A stretch of DNA of 64,000 nucleotides, taken from contig VXCM01003488.1 of the NCBI GenBank assembly GCA_014773175.1, positions 1 to 64,000 of the forward strand. Reading direction: 5' to 3'. Source of the stretch: Lucifuga dentata. Lineage: Eukaryota; Chordata; Actinopteri; Ophidiiformes; Bythitidae. This document shows positions 1-12,978 of this stretch, piece after piece. Made by a program: the position numbers and the translations under genes. Below the pieces are notes generated by a model, which was given only the letters and a program-made list of their open reading frames with translations, was not told where the DNA came from and did not search any database. Every line of letters starts with the position of its first letter. Within the stretch, counting starts at the first letter, position 1.

Positions 1-64
1 TAGATGGAGGCAGATGATTCGCTGTGGTGACCCCTGAAGAGAAAGCCGAAAGGAAAAGAAGAAG
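1..64 (+). repeat. Probable 3' end of an RTE-type LINE (Expander-like)
   Basis: The window opens with a CGCTGTGGTGACCCCTGAAG-type phrase followed by AAAGCCGAAAGGAAAAGAAGAAG. This wording closes many fish RTE-clade LINE copies. The element runs off the left edge, so only the tail is visible. It directly abuts a solo end of the TTAA element. Recognised from memory of the family, not by alignment. Confidence 0.5.
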
Positions 65-65
65 A

Positions 66-101
66 TGCTCAAACATGCAAAATGGTGGCATGGTCCTTTA
101 A
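66..101 (+). mobile_element. Solo right terminus of TTAA element family
   Basis: GCTCAAACATGCAAAATGG...ATGGTCCTTTAA matches the last 35 or so bases of the terminal inverted repeat found complete in other copies in this window. The rest of the element is missing. The left junction coincides with the LINE tail, so the copy may have been truncated by that insertion or by deletion. Confidence 0.75.
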
Positions 102-3100
102 TTTGCTGTAGTTTAAGTCCTTTTCAGTGCTGTTGATGCCCAAAAGAACTGCAATGATTACAATGTGTTTGGCCACAAATGTTGAACACTGGAGTGAATG
201 TAAATTTAGAGCACATCATTCTAGTTTATATATGCCGCTGTTCCATAAAGCAACTAGTGTCATTTCACCTTTTATAAATAATGCCTTGCTGTATGCATCT
301 TTCATGTGGACTCAAAAGACACCTTTGCACTTTGAGTCGCTGACAAAACCATTTATTTTTCTCCAAGCTTGCGTCCGTGTTATAAATATCTCCTCTGACT
401 TCTGGCCAGTTATCTATAACGTACAACAAAACAACATAATAGCCCCAGAATTGAATAGAGTGTTGCCTCACACCCACCATCATTTGAGACGACAAAAAGC
501 AGATCTTTATTTATCCATGCTGAAAATCCAAACTGCTTCCTCTCTGAAAGGTTGCGTCATGTAAACCCCTTTGTTTTCCACTAGACTACACTAAAACCTC
601 CAACCGTCTGAACTCCCTGATTTATTGGTTGCTGCATAATTATGGTATAAACTGTAAGCCGCTCTTCAGTGACTCATTAAAGGAGCTTATGCTGTCTAAT
701 GATATGTCAGAACCATTATTCTTCTGCATGGACTTAGATTTGGCAGCTTATTGGTAATGACTAGTCAGAACAGGTTTTCTAAATTATTTCAGGTTGTTAT
801 GATGCTCATTGATACCCTATTATAAAGCTTGCAATCAAAGCTAGATTCATATTTTCCTTTGCAATTGTTTCTACTTGACATATTTTATTCGATCTGCCGC
901 AGAACCAGAGAAGTGTTAGTAAAGAATGATGAACTGTAGACAAAATGTCAGCTCTAAACACACTGTTAGACAGACTCGGCCCAACAGATGGTTTTGAAAT
1001 GCAACCTTTACTTGACTTTATCAATCCATGAAGGTTGATCATCCCATTATCCTGGAACTGCCTTCAGGTTAGATGGATTTGCTTCTCAGGCGCGACATTT
1101 GGAATCTTCATTGACTCAGGCGTCATTTTCAACACATAATGATTCGTATTGATCCTTTCGATGTCCCGCTGAATGAAAATCTGTGGCGAGATGAAGATAG
1201 GCTGTACCGCAGACTCAGGTAAAGGTGTGTGATACATCATGTTCAAGTTTAATAGCAAGAGTCCTAGAAGATGGATGTGAAGGTCAAAGGGTCAACAAGT
1301 CATAGCAACCACATGAAATCCTCTTGAGACAGGGAAATATTGGACAGTATCATAAACAGGATAATCTTCTGCTTAATTCTGTTGCTTAAAACACAAAATA
1401 AAGATTAAAAGATCTTTGTTAGCCACCAGTTAGCATGCAGAAAGCTAAGCAAAGTAGCCCGGATGTCTCTCTCCCTCACCACGTCCTCCAGCTCTTCCTG
1501 TGGGATCCCAAGACATTGCCAGACCACATACACTTATTCTGGGTCTGCTCCGTGTTCACCTCCCAGTTGGACGTTTCCAGAATTCCTCCCCAGCGACGTA
1601 TTCGGGAGGCATCATGCACAGACGCCCGAATCACCTCATTTGTCTCCTTTCAACTTGAAGGAATGGCAGTTCTACTTCAGGCTCCCTCCTGATATCTGAA
1701 CCCCTCGCCCGATCCCTAATGCCCTGAGGAGAAAACTTTTGGAAGCTTGTGCCATGTGCTCAGCTGCCTGTTACCAAATGATGAGAAGATAATCCTGTTT
1801 TGGAAGAAAACTATGGAGCATAAAGCAAATTTTCTTCACATAGGCTAGTTAAGATGTAACAAACTGGCAAAGTTTTGCGGTTTAGGAATGGACCCCGCTG
1901 TCTATCTCGTAACGCCCATGTAAAGTTGCATGTTTGGACATACTGTATCTTGACTTGTGTGAGACAACAGAGAAGCCGTCTTAAGACAAAAGGCTTCCCT
2001 TGGTTTAAAACCCAGCTGCGGTCTTTGTTTTTGGCATGCATTTTGCAAGGCTGATGGGAATTTGCAGCGAGGCATTCAATCTGGAGTAGGTGGGGCGGGA
2101 GGAAGTGATTGAACAAGATGAGAGAGAGGAAGACGAAGAGTGAGGAGAAAAGCGAGAAGTGCATGGAGGGCAACATTATTCATACAAAGCATCATTGTTG
2201 TAGCATCTGCGTCGCTGCAAACGCTTGTTTCATCTCCCATTCCATCCTACTCTCACACGTATGAACAAGAACCTGAGACACTTGGGGCAGCAACTTCCTC
2301 CCCACTGTTTTAGCCTCAATACTCGTATTCTGTAAAGAGAATAATAGCTCCAGAAACACACAGGTTGGCTTGGATGTGTTTGTTAGCAAATAAATTGACA
2401 TGTTTGTTGGTGGGGCTGCACATGTTTGTTTTCAGGCTAACCCTAAAGGCAGCCTGGAACGAGAGGAGAGCGTTAACGCCGCTGGAGCGAGAGTTTCCCT
2501 CATCATGCTTTGTGGCAGTCACAGATATTTTCTCACTCAACTTTTAAAATGAAATATATCCTCAAAGCTCAATACAATCAGTGCAGTAACTCAGCGTTAA
2601 CGTGTATTCAGCACATTTTGCAGGCAGGGGAAACATATCGGCTTCAAGCGATACACTAAATGTAGCTCCTTTTTTTGAGTTGGGAAGTTTGAATCAAATT
2701 TTGCTTCAAATTTCTTTTGTGTTTCACAGAGAATACTGCATGTTTGGCCCTTTCTGCTGCACACACACACACACACACACCAGCCATCCCTCTAAATGTC
2801 ACAGCCTCCATCGATGCCAAAGGTTCAGAGGCACTGGGATCAATATTACATCATTTCTCTCAATTAGGGCATATTTATTCCCCTCAAGTTATTGTACATC
2901 TGAGAGTGATCCTATCTGCATTCCTGGCAAGCCTCCAGATGAGTCCGAAGGGAGGGAAATAAAACGGAGTGAGATAAAGATGAAGTGAGAGAGAGAAATG
3001 AGGAGAGAGAGAAAAGAGAATGAGAAATGAAAGTAGGGGGAGTTTGGGAGAACAGCAGGAGGCGAGGGAGCAAACGAGGGGAAAGTAAACGAGATCATTT

Positions 3101-4755
3101 AAGATTCACAGAGTGGATGAAATATGGCGGTGTCTCACCTCCAGTTATTACAGATGAAAGTGGATACAAGACGGCGCATTGTCCCAAATGGTTAATACGC
3201 CCCGTAGCTTGGAGGCGTGAATCGTGACTGTTGTACCAGAGCGGCTGGTGTTGATTGGATGGGAACCTTGTCTCCCATTAGTGTTTTACATAAGTGCGGT
3301 AATGAGAGGGACAGACTGTGCGAGCGCTTCACCAGCCCTGACCGCCGCACCAAAAGAGCCTCGTTTTATCCCGTAGTCGAGAAACCCAGCAGAGCGTGAC
3401 CGCCGAGCTGATATCCCATTCACGTTTTGGCTCGTAGCTGACCTCAAAAGTCAAGCATCGACTGCTCCCGCTCTGTTTCCTGTCAGCGGCTCCCACCTGC
3501 AGCCTTGTACCTGTCTCGGTAAACTAAGAGAAAAATGGCTGACGGCATTTGCTCTCCTTAGCAGAGGCACTTCGGCGTGAAGATATACTGCTCCTCGTCT
3601 GTGCCAGCGCCACTTCCCATCCAGAACTATTAATCATAAATTGGGCCGTATGGTGTGCAGAAACGTGGGTTTGCTGTTGGTTTGTATTTCTATATTTAAT
3701 TGCTGAAAGTGTTGCTGCTTTGCACCTGCACTGTAGTGACCGTGGGAGGTCACGAGACTCCTGCCTCGGTCGTTTTTACACCTTCGTATTTTATACCGAC
3801 TCAACAAGAGCTTCGCTGTAGAGCTTTTAAACTGCAAAGAGGGCTACTAACCCACTGACACAGGAGCAGGCTCCCACTCGATTTTTTTGTCAGATTGAAC
3901 TCAGCATAAAAGCCTCAGCGTGCTATAAAATAACTCGTCGTATGACACGGCGTCTGGCCACTTTGGAAAGTCTGAAAAGCCTGGCATCATGCAGAGGGGA
4001 GGGGCTGTTAGCGGGAATTCTGAATCTCCTGCGCATTTCGTGGAATCTCAACAAGATGAACGGGGATAACGGTGCACGTTTTCTCCGTTTGGGGGGTATT
4101 CATGTCGCAAAAGCTTATAAGCATGAAGAGTGATGGAATTAGAGAAAGTAAAACCCAAACCTAGTGTCACAGCTCAACACACTGGGCTTTCTCTGTGTGA
4201 TGTTTAAGGGACCATCAGATTGTCTGTTTCAGAAAGTTGCTATTTATGATCCGACAGGCACTTCGTTTGAATCATCCTGAAGCCTTGAATTGACATTTTT
4301 GTACCCAGTGAACACATGAATTAATCTGCGCGTGTATTTTATCATCTGGCATTCTTCCTCTCATAAGCCCTGTAAGCAGCGTGTCATTATTATTCGGTAA
4401 ATGCTGAAATCCTATTCATTCCATATATGCATGTATGCAAGGAGTATAGCGTGCATGTAGATGTACAAGTGAAACGCCCAAAGTTCAGCTCAAACAATGG
4501 AAATAATTACAGGGAAATTAATGAAAAATGCCTCTTTTGTTTGGATTGTGCATAACTTCCATCCTCCAGCTCACTGCAGCGTGATTGGTTTGTGACAAAC
4601 TGTAATCGTTTGTAGATTTCATTGGATTTTGCTTTATTTAGCTTCTTTTTTTAATTTGTCTGCACTCTTGCTGCAGCACGTGTGCAGACTGCAACCCTTG
4701 CAGCTACATCCAGCTGCTGCTCAATCAGTACCTGCAAACATTACGCTGGAGTTTG
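101..4755. other. Intronic stretch without recognisable gene or element
   Basis: AT-rich unique-looking sequence with a short (CA)n tract at 2760-2781 and a purine-rich patch near 2950-3090. The longest frames have no domain, motif or codon pattern suggesting a protein. Confidence 0.55.
2760..2781. repeat. (CA)n microsatellite
   Basis: Uninterrupted CA dinucleotides. Confidence 0.95.
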
Positions 4756-4760
4756 AACCA

Positions 4761-4783
4761 AACACCCACACGCACACACACGC

Positions 4784-4821
<38 letters not shown>
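4761..4821. repeat. (CA)n microsatellite with CG interruptions
   Basis: The tract starts with CACGCACACACACGCACACG and then becomes pure CA. The interruptions suggest the left part is older. Confidence 0.95.
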
Positions 4822-4823
<2 letters not shown>

Positions 4824-4862
4824 CTTCCTATTTTGTTCATGATCCTTCCCACGTCGTTATAT

Positions 4863-5150
4863 ATAGTGGGGTCCAAAGTAAAAATGCTTCTATTTTGCAT
4901 TCTTTTTGAATTTAATACAAGATTTTTCATTACAAATGATAATAACATCTTAATATTTAGACTGAAAAGTTGAATCTTCGAAAAATGTCCATGACTTTCA
5001 GAATATCTTAGTATTTGGTACGTCCCTCTTTTGCTTTAATGACAGCATCACTCCAGCCGGCATGGACCTGATGAGCCAAGTTATCCAGCATGATCTGACA
5101 ATGTTCCAAAGAGCTTCTAATGATGTCAGACTATGATTATTTCCACATAT
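4863..5150 (+). mobile_element. Possible Tc1/mariner-like remnant, one end only
   Basis: TATAGTGGGGTCCAAAGT resembles the terminal CAGTGGGGTCCAAA of fish Tc1-like elements, preceded by TA. It is followed by text I recall from the same fish repeats (AGTATTTGGTACGTCC, CTTTTGCTTTAATGACAGCA). No opposing inverted terminus was found, so the copy is truncated. Family placement is tentative. Confidence 0.4.
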
Positions 5151-5712
5151 ACGTGGAAAACATTACAGATTTTCCATGTGGTCTCAGACTTTTGGACCCG
5201 CTGTATCAGGTACACGCTGTCTGTTATGCTGCTGTTCATCCTCATTCAAACACCTGCATATGGATTAGCAGCAGCAGGAAGACTCGCTCCGTGATTCGCT
5301 CGGCTCCGTGCACCAGCTTGGCACCCTAGAGCCGCCTGCTGTAAATTTAAACATGGATTTTAGTGCAGCAGTTTAGCACTACAGTTTTTACGGCCGCGAG
5401 ATAAGCCCTCAGTTTAACCTTGGCAAAGTCGTGTCACTCGTTCTTCTGTGAGCCACGATTCAGAACTTAGATCATAAGCAGCCATGATTGTGGTAGCTGG
5501 TTTGTTTCTCGGTTCGGTAAAGTTTTATTTTTAGCGGCTATTTCAACCGAAGCCCTTTAGTCTAAATTTTAACTGACCCAGAGTTGTTAGTGTTGGTTAT
5601 TCCCCAAAACTTCATAAACCTCATGTAAACTAAAGCCGGTTCCACAACGACAATCCAAAGCCAAAATGCAAACCCTGAAACTTTTTCCTTGTTATCATAC
5701 CCTGGCAGTGCA

Positions 5713-5743
5713 TGTGTGTGTCTGTGTGTGTCTGTGTGTGTGT
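5713..5743. repeat. (TG)n microsatellite
   Basis: TG repeats interrupted by CTG. Confidence 0.9.
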
Positions 5744-5947
5744 GGCCTGGTTGCACCAATTGTCCTCATTGTATTTCAAGCCAAACAGGTGGTGATATTG
5801 GTTTCCTTCTGGCTGGATTTATGTGATTACAATTCCAGGTTGGACAGAGATGACAGTGTCTCCTCTCTGCCTGGAGCATGACCTTGGCTGGCTGATGTTC
5901 CCTCTGCACTGTCTTTGGCCTCACTTTGGGCTATTGGGCCAACTTCT

Positions 5948-5948
<1 letters not shown>

Positions 5949-5997
<49 letters not shown>

Positions 5998-6010
5998 NTG
6001 TCTGTCTGTC

Positions 6011-6047
<37 letters not shown>

Positions 6048-6057
6048 GAGAGAGAGA
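5949..6057. repeat. Compound (TG)n-(TCTG)n-(AG)n microsatellite
   Basis: About 50 bases of TG, a single N at 5998, a short TCTG block, more TG, then AG with one GGG interruption. Length across the N is uncertain because the assembly broke here. Confidence 0.93.
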
Positions 6058-7047
6058 TGCAGCTGCCTCTGATTTGTAGCCAGAGAGCTGGAGGGCCAGG
6101 ATGACAGACAGAAGAGGAGGCAGATCACAGAGGCTGCAAACTCTGGCAAATCACACATACAGTAAGAACACACGAGAACACGGATCTGTGATATCATGGT
6201 AGAGCTGCAGACACGTGAAACCCAGAAACACTCGAACGCTCTCGGGCCGTGCAACTCAAGGCTGCAAAACTCCTCTAAATTTGTTATTTTGATAACAGAA
6301 AATATGTTTTAAAAATGTCAGCCTCTGCATCTTGAGCTGGATCAAATTACACAGTATTTCAGGAAAGTGGCAATTGTGACTTTTGAGGAATTTGTAAAAA
6401 TGAGGGGCTTTACACAGCTTGAATTTTACTTTAATTTGAAGAAAGCAGTTGAAGTTATAATTTTGCTCCAGTGCCACAAATGCCTTCAAATTTAAATGTG
6501 CTTGGAGTACATGTGCATGTCATTTAAATGTGCTTGCCAATGTGTTTGAGGTATGGCATTCTACAGGCATTATGTGGCTTTTAAGGTGGACCGGAAAATT
6601 CAAAGATTAAAATATGAAGCAGATTTATGCATGTTAAGTATCCTATAATGCCATGACAGGTAATTCAATAGTTCTGGCTTCACTTTATGAGATTTGTAAG
6701 ATCTCGTTGGTTGGAGTGTCACCTTTGTCAGCTACAGAAAAATATTCTGGAATACCAAGAAACAAATTAATAACTGTTGAAATTTAATTAATTGATAACT
6801 TTTACTTATTTTTTTTTTACTGACAGATTAAATTTGAACAGAGAAATTGAGGATAAAAATAAATTTGTTATGAATCAAAATGCATCCAGTTTTAACAAGC
6901 ACCAAATGGTGTCATGATCTGCTCCAATATGGAATCATTTCTCCCTTCATCCATATGGAATTAGATTTGTGCCACATTTCGAGCAGTTTCACATTTTGAG
7001 GTGTGCGCTACACTCCTGTCATCTAACAAAATTAGTGCTAGTTTTAA

Positions 7048-7680
7048 AGGACCATACCACCCATTTTGCATGTTTAAGTCTAATATATTCAGTTTTCATC
7101 CACATAACGTTATTGACAATCATTTCCCAAAGTATCCTACTGGAACGGTGAATTAAAAATGTTTTTCCTACCTTCCAGACCTCCATTGGTTTCAGTTCAT
7201 TCTGCTATTAAAATCAACTTGTTGATACTTGAAACGTTCTTGGGATAGGTGTATAATACACACGTGTATTCAGGGGTTTTTTTAGAAGTTACATAATTTT
7301 AGTGTTCAAGTGCAATAAAAAGTGTGGAGTGAATGTATGCCTCCACCAGGGAATATAGTCCCAAAAGAAGACCTGCGTTTATGGAAAAGTTTACTTCATT
7401 AGACTTCATAAGGCTGCATGACTATTAGCAGGAGAAACATGGATTTTTAAGGTGGGTGTATTGTTTGAATATTTGATTTTGAAAGATNTAGCAGGAGAAA
7501 CATGGATTTTTAAGGTGGGTGTATTGTTTGAATATTTGATTTTGAAAGATTAAGGGATTCTGCAGAAATCAGGAAATCTTAAATATGGTTTTATCCTTTG
7601 GGAAATGATTGTCAGTAACGTAACATGTATGAAAATTGAATACATTAGGCTCAAACATGCAAAATGGGTGGTATGGTCCT
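7048..7680 (-). mobile_element. TTAA element copy, near complete
   Basis: Both terminal inverted repeats are present (AGGACCATACC... and ...GGTATGGTCCT), flanked by TTAA at 7044-7047 and 7681-7684. The interior runs in the orientation called minus here (TTTTTCCTACCTTCCAGACC near the left end). True length is about 570 bp, since 63 bp (a duplicated block and an N at 7488) are an assembly artefact. Confidence 0.88.
7426..7550. other. Assembly duplication around a single N (62 bp x 2)
   Basis: Bases 7426-7487 and 7489-7550 are identical and separated by one N at 7488. Confidence 0.9.
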
Positions 7681-8129
7681 TTAATCATTCATAAGTTAAC
7701 ATAATATTAGCTCATTTGCTAACGTTACGTTAACAAACTTGCTATTATGTGAGTCAGTTGGGACTCCATACACAACAATTTCAAACTCACCTGCAGTCAG
7801 GAAATGTAGTGATTGGAGGAGACTGGCCAATCAGAAATTAGCAATTCGGGGTCTCCCTGATTGGCTGATAATTGTGGCACTGTAGTAATGCTGTGTCAAG
7901 TTGAGCAGCATAATGTCAGGCCTGAGCACACAGAGAATATAGCTGTTGAGAAAGCAGTCTGAACGAGTGTATTTAGCTATGAGAGTTCACACTTTAATAT
8001 TTTGAGCACAAAATAGATTTTTGTTTGCTCAAATTAAATTATGTACATGCAAAATTTTATTTTCTTTGCTCAAAATATGAAACTGCTCACTCAAAATGTG
8101 GCACAAATCTAATTCTATACGTCCATAGC

Positions 8130-11100
8130 TTAGCTTGTTTTGTCCAATGAAATTTGATGCTTCCAACAGACAAACAGGACCAGAATCATAACAAACGGCA
8201 AAAGTAACAAGCTGTTGTCATATTTACACAACACAACACACATTCACACTTCCACACGCCAACACACATTGTGCTTTTACCGCCTTTCGCCGTCCCCTCG
8301 AGGGATGTGCATGTGCTAAAACGATCCGATATGTTCCAGTTTGTCTTTCCTCTGATGGCGATTTGCTTGCTTTATGTTAGCCTGTTGTATCTACAGTTAC
8401 GGTCTTTTGTTGGGTCTGTGAGCGGCCACGCTACAGGGAATACGAACGTTCCGGATGAAATGCTGCGGATATTTGTCTCACAACTGCCATGAGTCAGGTT
8501 CTGTAGTTTGAGTAAAGAAACAATATTGTTCCTCTGCAATGAGAGGGATTATGACACTCTTTTGTATTGACCAGAATAGATTAGAATGGAATATGATATG
8601 ATTTCTGAGAGTTTAAAACAGGCATTTCCTCCGGTCCATAGGCATTCAGAGGTACCAGAATGTTCTTATCAGCCAGATCAAGGAGCCCAAATGTGTTCTC
8701 GCATTTAATCTCCGAGACTCGAACCAGAATGCCAAAGCCGTCGCAGCAGAATATCCACTTCATCTGCAGACAACATCAAACATCCTTCTACACTGCGACA
8801 CAGCAGCAGTATTGATTTCAATTATGGCAGCAACATTGCTAAGATGAAGTATGTTTTGGAGTATTTGTACATCAGCGGGTCCCTGGTCCATTAGTGACTG
8901 CACCTGCTGTTTTGGAAAGTGTTAGGTATCTGAAACAAGCTCTGATTATGAATTTCCTCTAAATATTTTTACTTCTTTGTGGAAAGGAAGTAAATTACCC
9001 CCTTCTGTTTCCTTGTTTATATCTTAGCTACATTTACTGGAACAGTTTGAGCGATTTATTCCATGAAAGTTAAACAAAGTCTCTTTTGTTCTAATGCTGC
9101 TGATAAAACACACGGCGGGTTTTGATGACTGCAGTTAAAACACTTCCTGGTTGTTTTTCATCATTTACACCAGTTGAACTCAGACACACCCTGGTGAAAG
9201 TCTGCCAGTTGCCAGTCGTTCACATTCCGACAATTTGCATTTCATTCAGCCAGCGTGACACGCTTTGGTGATTTGATTTTGCACCAGGGTGCGAGTGAGG
9301 AAGAAAGCTCTTCCTGGCAGGCAGAGCGGCAAGTTGGCGGGCGCAAAGCATCACAAACACGGGCAGACTGGGGGATCAACAGAACAGTAGGTAGACGGGC
9401 TGGTATCTCACAAACAAACACTTTCTGCCTCTCCATTTCCCCTCCTCCATCACATTTCTATCACTTTTACCACCCTTCCATCCCTCTCTTTTTCCCTCTT
9501 TCGCGACCTCAACGCCAGCACAGCTTATGCTACATTTACACCGCCAGGTACAGGTCACACCTCGCGTATATGTGAACAAAAAAGAAGCACTTGGATTATT
9601 CTTACTTCTGATTGGCTGACTGGTTCAATGGGCTTTTTATGTGCCACTTGATGTGATATTTATGTATGCAAAAGGGTTAAAGCTGTCCTCAGCATGCAGT
9701 ATATTTATGTAAAAGTTTACATCTTTTTTTTATTATCCTATATCACACAAAGTAGGGCTACAATAAAGTTAGTAAGTTATGAGTACTGGGAGGAAATTTC
9801 TTCCATGCACACAATTTGACATATTAAAATTTAGCAGCAAAACATAAAACTTCTCCCCACTAGCAATAAAAGAACTTCATCCAGAGGAGCCAAACTCATA
9901 ACATCGGTGGCTGAACCTGCTGCCAATGGCTTTTTTTTTTTTTTTTTTTTACTTCTTCCACATCTCCTTCCCTACCCGGAGAAAAATAGATTTAGTTTGC
10001 AGGAACGTGCAGTTTCCTGACGTTTCTGGATCACAAAGTCCTCGAGTTTTACCAAAATCCAAACATGTATCCTTCATTGCCACTCAGGGCCTTCGAAGCA
10101 CAAAATAGCCTCGTGCAACTTGACAAAAAGCGTAAAAATTCAGCTTGCTACTTTCGCGGCTACGCTTTAACAAACACCAGCAACAAACACCTTCAAGCTT
10201 GCAGGAAATGTAGTTTATTTGGCACAAACCTAGCATGTTTGGTTTGACACCAAACTGTCATGATTAACTCATTTGTAGAAGAGAAGCAGCAGGAAAGTCA
10301 TAGTTTGCGCAGTCAATAACTTGTGTTTCATAAAATCTGTAGCAGATGAGATAAGCAAGGTTTTTTTCTAGGATAAATTTAATTAACTGGTTTCGTGGGA
10401 GAAGCAGGTGGTTGTGTTATTTAGCGTTCCGTTTTTCTGGATGAGTTAAAGCAAACAGCAGTGACCTATCAACACGAGGCAGCTTCGAAGTCCCCAGGCT
10501 GTGAAGCTGCGTTGCCATTCTAGGCCAAGTCAGCCTGGATCTGTGTGTACATGTGTGTATGTGTGTGTGTATTTTGGAGCGTGTGCGTCGTGTCTGTGGT
10601 GTTCCATTGTACAGGCAGTGTATGTGTCGAGTGTGTCCCAGTTTAGAAGACCCAGAGCTATGACTCATCAGCTAATAAAGCAGGAGGCGAAGTGTGTGTG
10701 TGTGTGTGAGAGAGAGAGAGGCACTGTGACATGTCTGCGTGACTGTGCCCATGTGTGTATTTTCCTTTTGTATTTGCATATGCATGTGTGTGAGGACATA
10801 TTCTGGTCAAAACCGTAAATTGTGTGTGTATCCTGAGTCCGGCTTTCGAATAATGGCAGGCCCTCAGGTTTCTGTTTGCTCTTCATCTCGTTAAAAAGGC
10901 ATCCGAGGCCTTTCCTGACATTACCTGCTGAGCTGCGAACACCTGGAAATTTCCCAGCTGATGTTTATGCAGATGATTGTTTGTGTTTTTATGTTGATTC
11001 TCCATACGTGCCCGCCGCAAGCCGAAATGAGACAATTATTTATGTAAATTTGCAAACCCACTGTTTGTTCAGTCGAAGCTTATAGTTCATTACTCGCCAC

Positions 11101-12340
11101 TAAATACAGTTTACAGTATTATCAGCATGCTGCAGAAAACTGTTTAATATAATAGATTCCAGTTTTTGTTTGTACGACTAATTTCAAAATGGAAAAAGGG
11201 CGAAAAAGCTGCAGTTCTGTAATATTGTTCCTATAATCTTGTTGTTTTTAACTCTAAATCTCTGTTTGGCTGCATTCATTTCACAGAAAGTTAGATATTA
11301 CATATAAGAGCAAAAAGTGACTCTTTGCCATATTCTGTATCTGCATGTATGTGCGTGTTTTTGTGTGTATTTTGGAACGGTCATGGCTGACACTATTGAT
11401 TCTTCCTTGTCGTACCACATGTTCAGAGGACACGTTCTGATTGGCTGTCAGGACTTTTTGCAGCAAATGTTCATGGTTCATTTTCTATAGGTGGGTCATA
11501 ACGTGAAGACGTGCAAAAAATGGACACGTTAGAGGAGAAAAGTTTTGCTGTGGTGAAGACATTTTCTTGTTTTCATGATTGTGCACCACCTGCTCATTTT
11601 ATGAAGCATGCTACATCAAGAATCATTAAAGTGGACAAATTGATATTTTTATTGTCGTATTTTTGCTTAGGGGTCTGTTTTGAAACCTTTGTAATTGTTT
11701 TAACATGCATAAAACACACTGATCTACTTCTACGGAGCACTAGTGTGCACTGTGAGTGAAAAAAAAGAGGCTGTTTTAACTGTCTCTTTAAGGCCGGCTC
11801 CCAAAAAGCTCACTATTACTTACCTCACTAGCCTTGTAGTCTGTGTGTGTGCGTGTGTGTATCCAGGTATGTAGGTGGGTAAATTCACCCGTGTTACATG
11901 TTGATGTTAACATGTTGCAAAAGTAAAGGACCAGTGAACCTCAAGTTTTTCAGCTCCTTACCATATTACGTTTTAAATAAAGGGAAATACCAAAATTAAT
12001 AATATGTTCTCTTTAAAGCAGAAATATGTAACTTTGGTGCACTGTCACCATCTATAGCAGTGAAAGATATTGAATTTAAATTACAATAAAAACACCACAC
12101 AGATGACTGATTATAGATTTTATTACTGAGTTACTGATTTTGGCCCAACATGCATCCAGTAATGGCATGAAATTCCCAACCCTGAAGTCTGAAGGCCGTA
12201 ATGTCAAGAAGCGATATAATTAACGACTCAAAGCATCTTACGTTGGAATCAAGGTCAGTTAAATCTCAACCTGCATCAGCATTTTTAGTGAAACTTGTTC
12301 CAAACCAGCAAAGTATAACCAACTATATTGCCAAGGTTTG
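8130..12340. other. Intronic stretch without recognisable gene or element
   Basis: Mixed unique-looking sequence with a T-run near 9930-9950 and a short (TG)n-(AG)n tract near 10690-10720. A phrase near 12017 (AAGCAGAAATATGTAACTTT) resembles the end of another fish miniature element, but I could not find its partner end. Confidence 0.5.
10691..10720. repeat. (TG)n-(AG)n microsatellite
   Basis: A short TG tract passes directly into AG. Confidence 0.85.
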
Positions 12341-12467
12341 GTTTAGATCAGTCATCCTCAAAGTCCAGACTCCTGTCCTGGTCTGGACCGAACCATAACT
12401 GTCTCCGGACTCTGTGCAAATTATATTTTTCCTCTAAATTATTTGTATTATCTGCGATGCAACGAGT

Positions 12468-12602
12468 CAAAATTTTCTGTTTTCTCTACTGTAAGCAGCG
12501 CTCCAAATATCTGACTGCTCCACTGTCTGTGTGANCAAAATTTTCTGTTTTCTCTACTGTAAGCAGCGCTCCAAATATCTGACTGCTCCACTGTCTGTGT
12601 GA
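12468..12602. other. Assembly duplication around a single N (67 bp x 2)
   Basis: Bases 12468-12534 and 12536-12602 are identical and flank an N at 12535. The related element at 26 kb has this block once. Confidence 0.92.
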
Positions 12603-12725
12603 AAATGTCTACTCTGCTTTGGTTTGGTCCAATCACAGTCAGCGTCCCGTCATCTCCATGACAATGATGGGTTGACTCATTGAGAGTTGACAGCGCAGTT
12701 AGTTTCTTCAGCAGTTAGCTTGACT

Positions 12726-12793
12726 CAGGGTCGGATTGGCCATCGGGAGAGGCGAGACTTTTCCTGGTCCCCGCTCGACACAATCCAACCCTG
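12726..12793. mobile_element. 68-bp mini-hAT nested in a hAT element
   Basis: Starts CAGGGTCGGATTG and ends CAATCCAACCCTG, so the termini are 13-bp inverted repeats with one mismatch. The flanks GCTTGACT (12718-12725) and GCTTAACT (12794-12801) form an 8-bp target duplication with one change. The sister hAT copy has GCTTGACTGACCTTAAT unbroken at 27042-27058, which is the empty site. Its ends match those of the 15161-15963 element, so it is probably a deletion derivative of that family. Confidence 0.85.
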
Positions 12794-12810
12794 GCTTAAC
12801 TGACCTTAAT

Positions 12811-12978
12811 TTTTTTTTTTTTTTTTATCTGATTTTTGCACATTTGTGCTGTCCCACATCTAACGTCAGACTGACTTTGTGGTTACTGTCTTTTATTGTG
12901 TGTTATAGTGTTCTGTGTGAGCTGCTCTGGAATTGCCCCTTGAGGGATAAATAAAGTTATATCGTATCATATTGTATA
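12811..12978 (+). repeat. Retroelement-like 3' fragment nested in the hAT element
   Basis: An insertion relative to the sister hAT copy, beginning with a run of about 18 T and ending GGATAAATAAAGTTATATCG. The phrase GAATTGCCCCTTGAGGGATAAATAAAG is the common close of fish LINE or SINE 3' ends, with a short AT-rich tail. Source family not determined. Confidence 0.55.

Larger units (their letters stand above)
6956..8121. mobile_element. Inverted-repeat DNA element hosting a TTAA element
   Basis: The left end (GGAATTAGATTTGTGCCACA, then GAGCAGTTTCACATTTTGAG) recurs in reverse complement at about 8070-8121, giving terminal inverted repeats of about 50 bp. TCCATA flanks both ends (6950-6955 and 8122-8127) and may be part of the target duplication. 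The TTAA element at 7048-7680 lies inside. No transposase coding is visible, so it is non-autonomous. Superfamily is not clear from the termini. Confidence 0.7.

Noticed and set aside
4629..4973. Frame rich in His-Thr repeats
   Set aside because: It is a translation of the (CA)n microsatellite. The same applies to similar frames near 5949, 16346, 31622, 43131, 53825 and 54507.
7426..7550. Tandem direct repeats that could suggest a CRISPR-like array or recent duplication
   Set aside because: Only two copies each, with a single N as the spacer, in a vertebrate intron. The pattern recurs at seven sites with similar length, which indicates assembly overlap.
11920..11945. AAAGGACCAGTGAACC as another TTAA element end
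   Set aside because: Only the first 8-9 bases match; the following bases diverge completely and no partner end was found.
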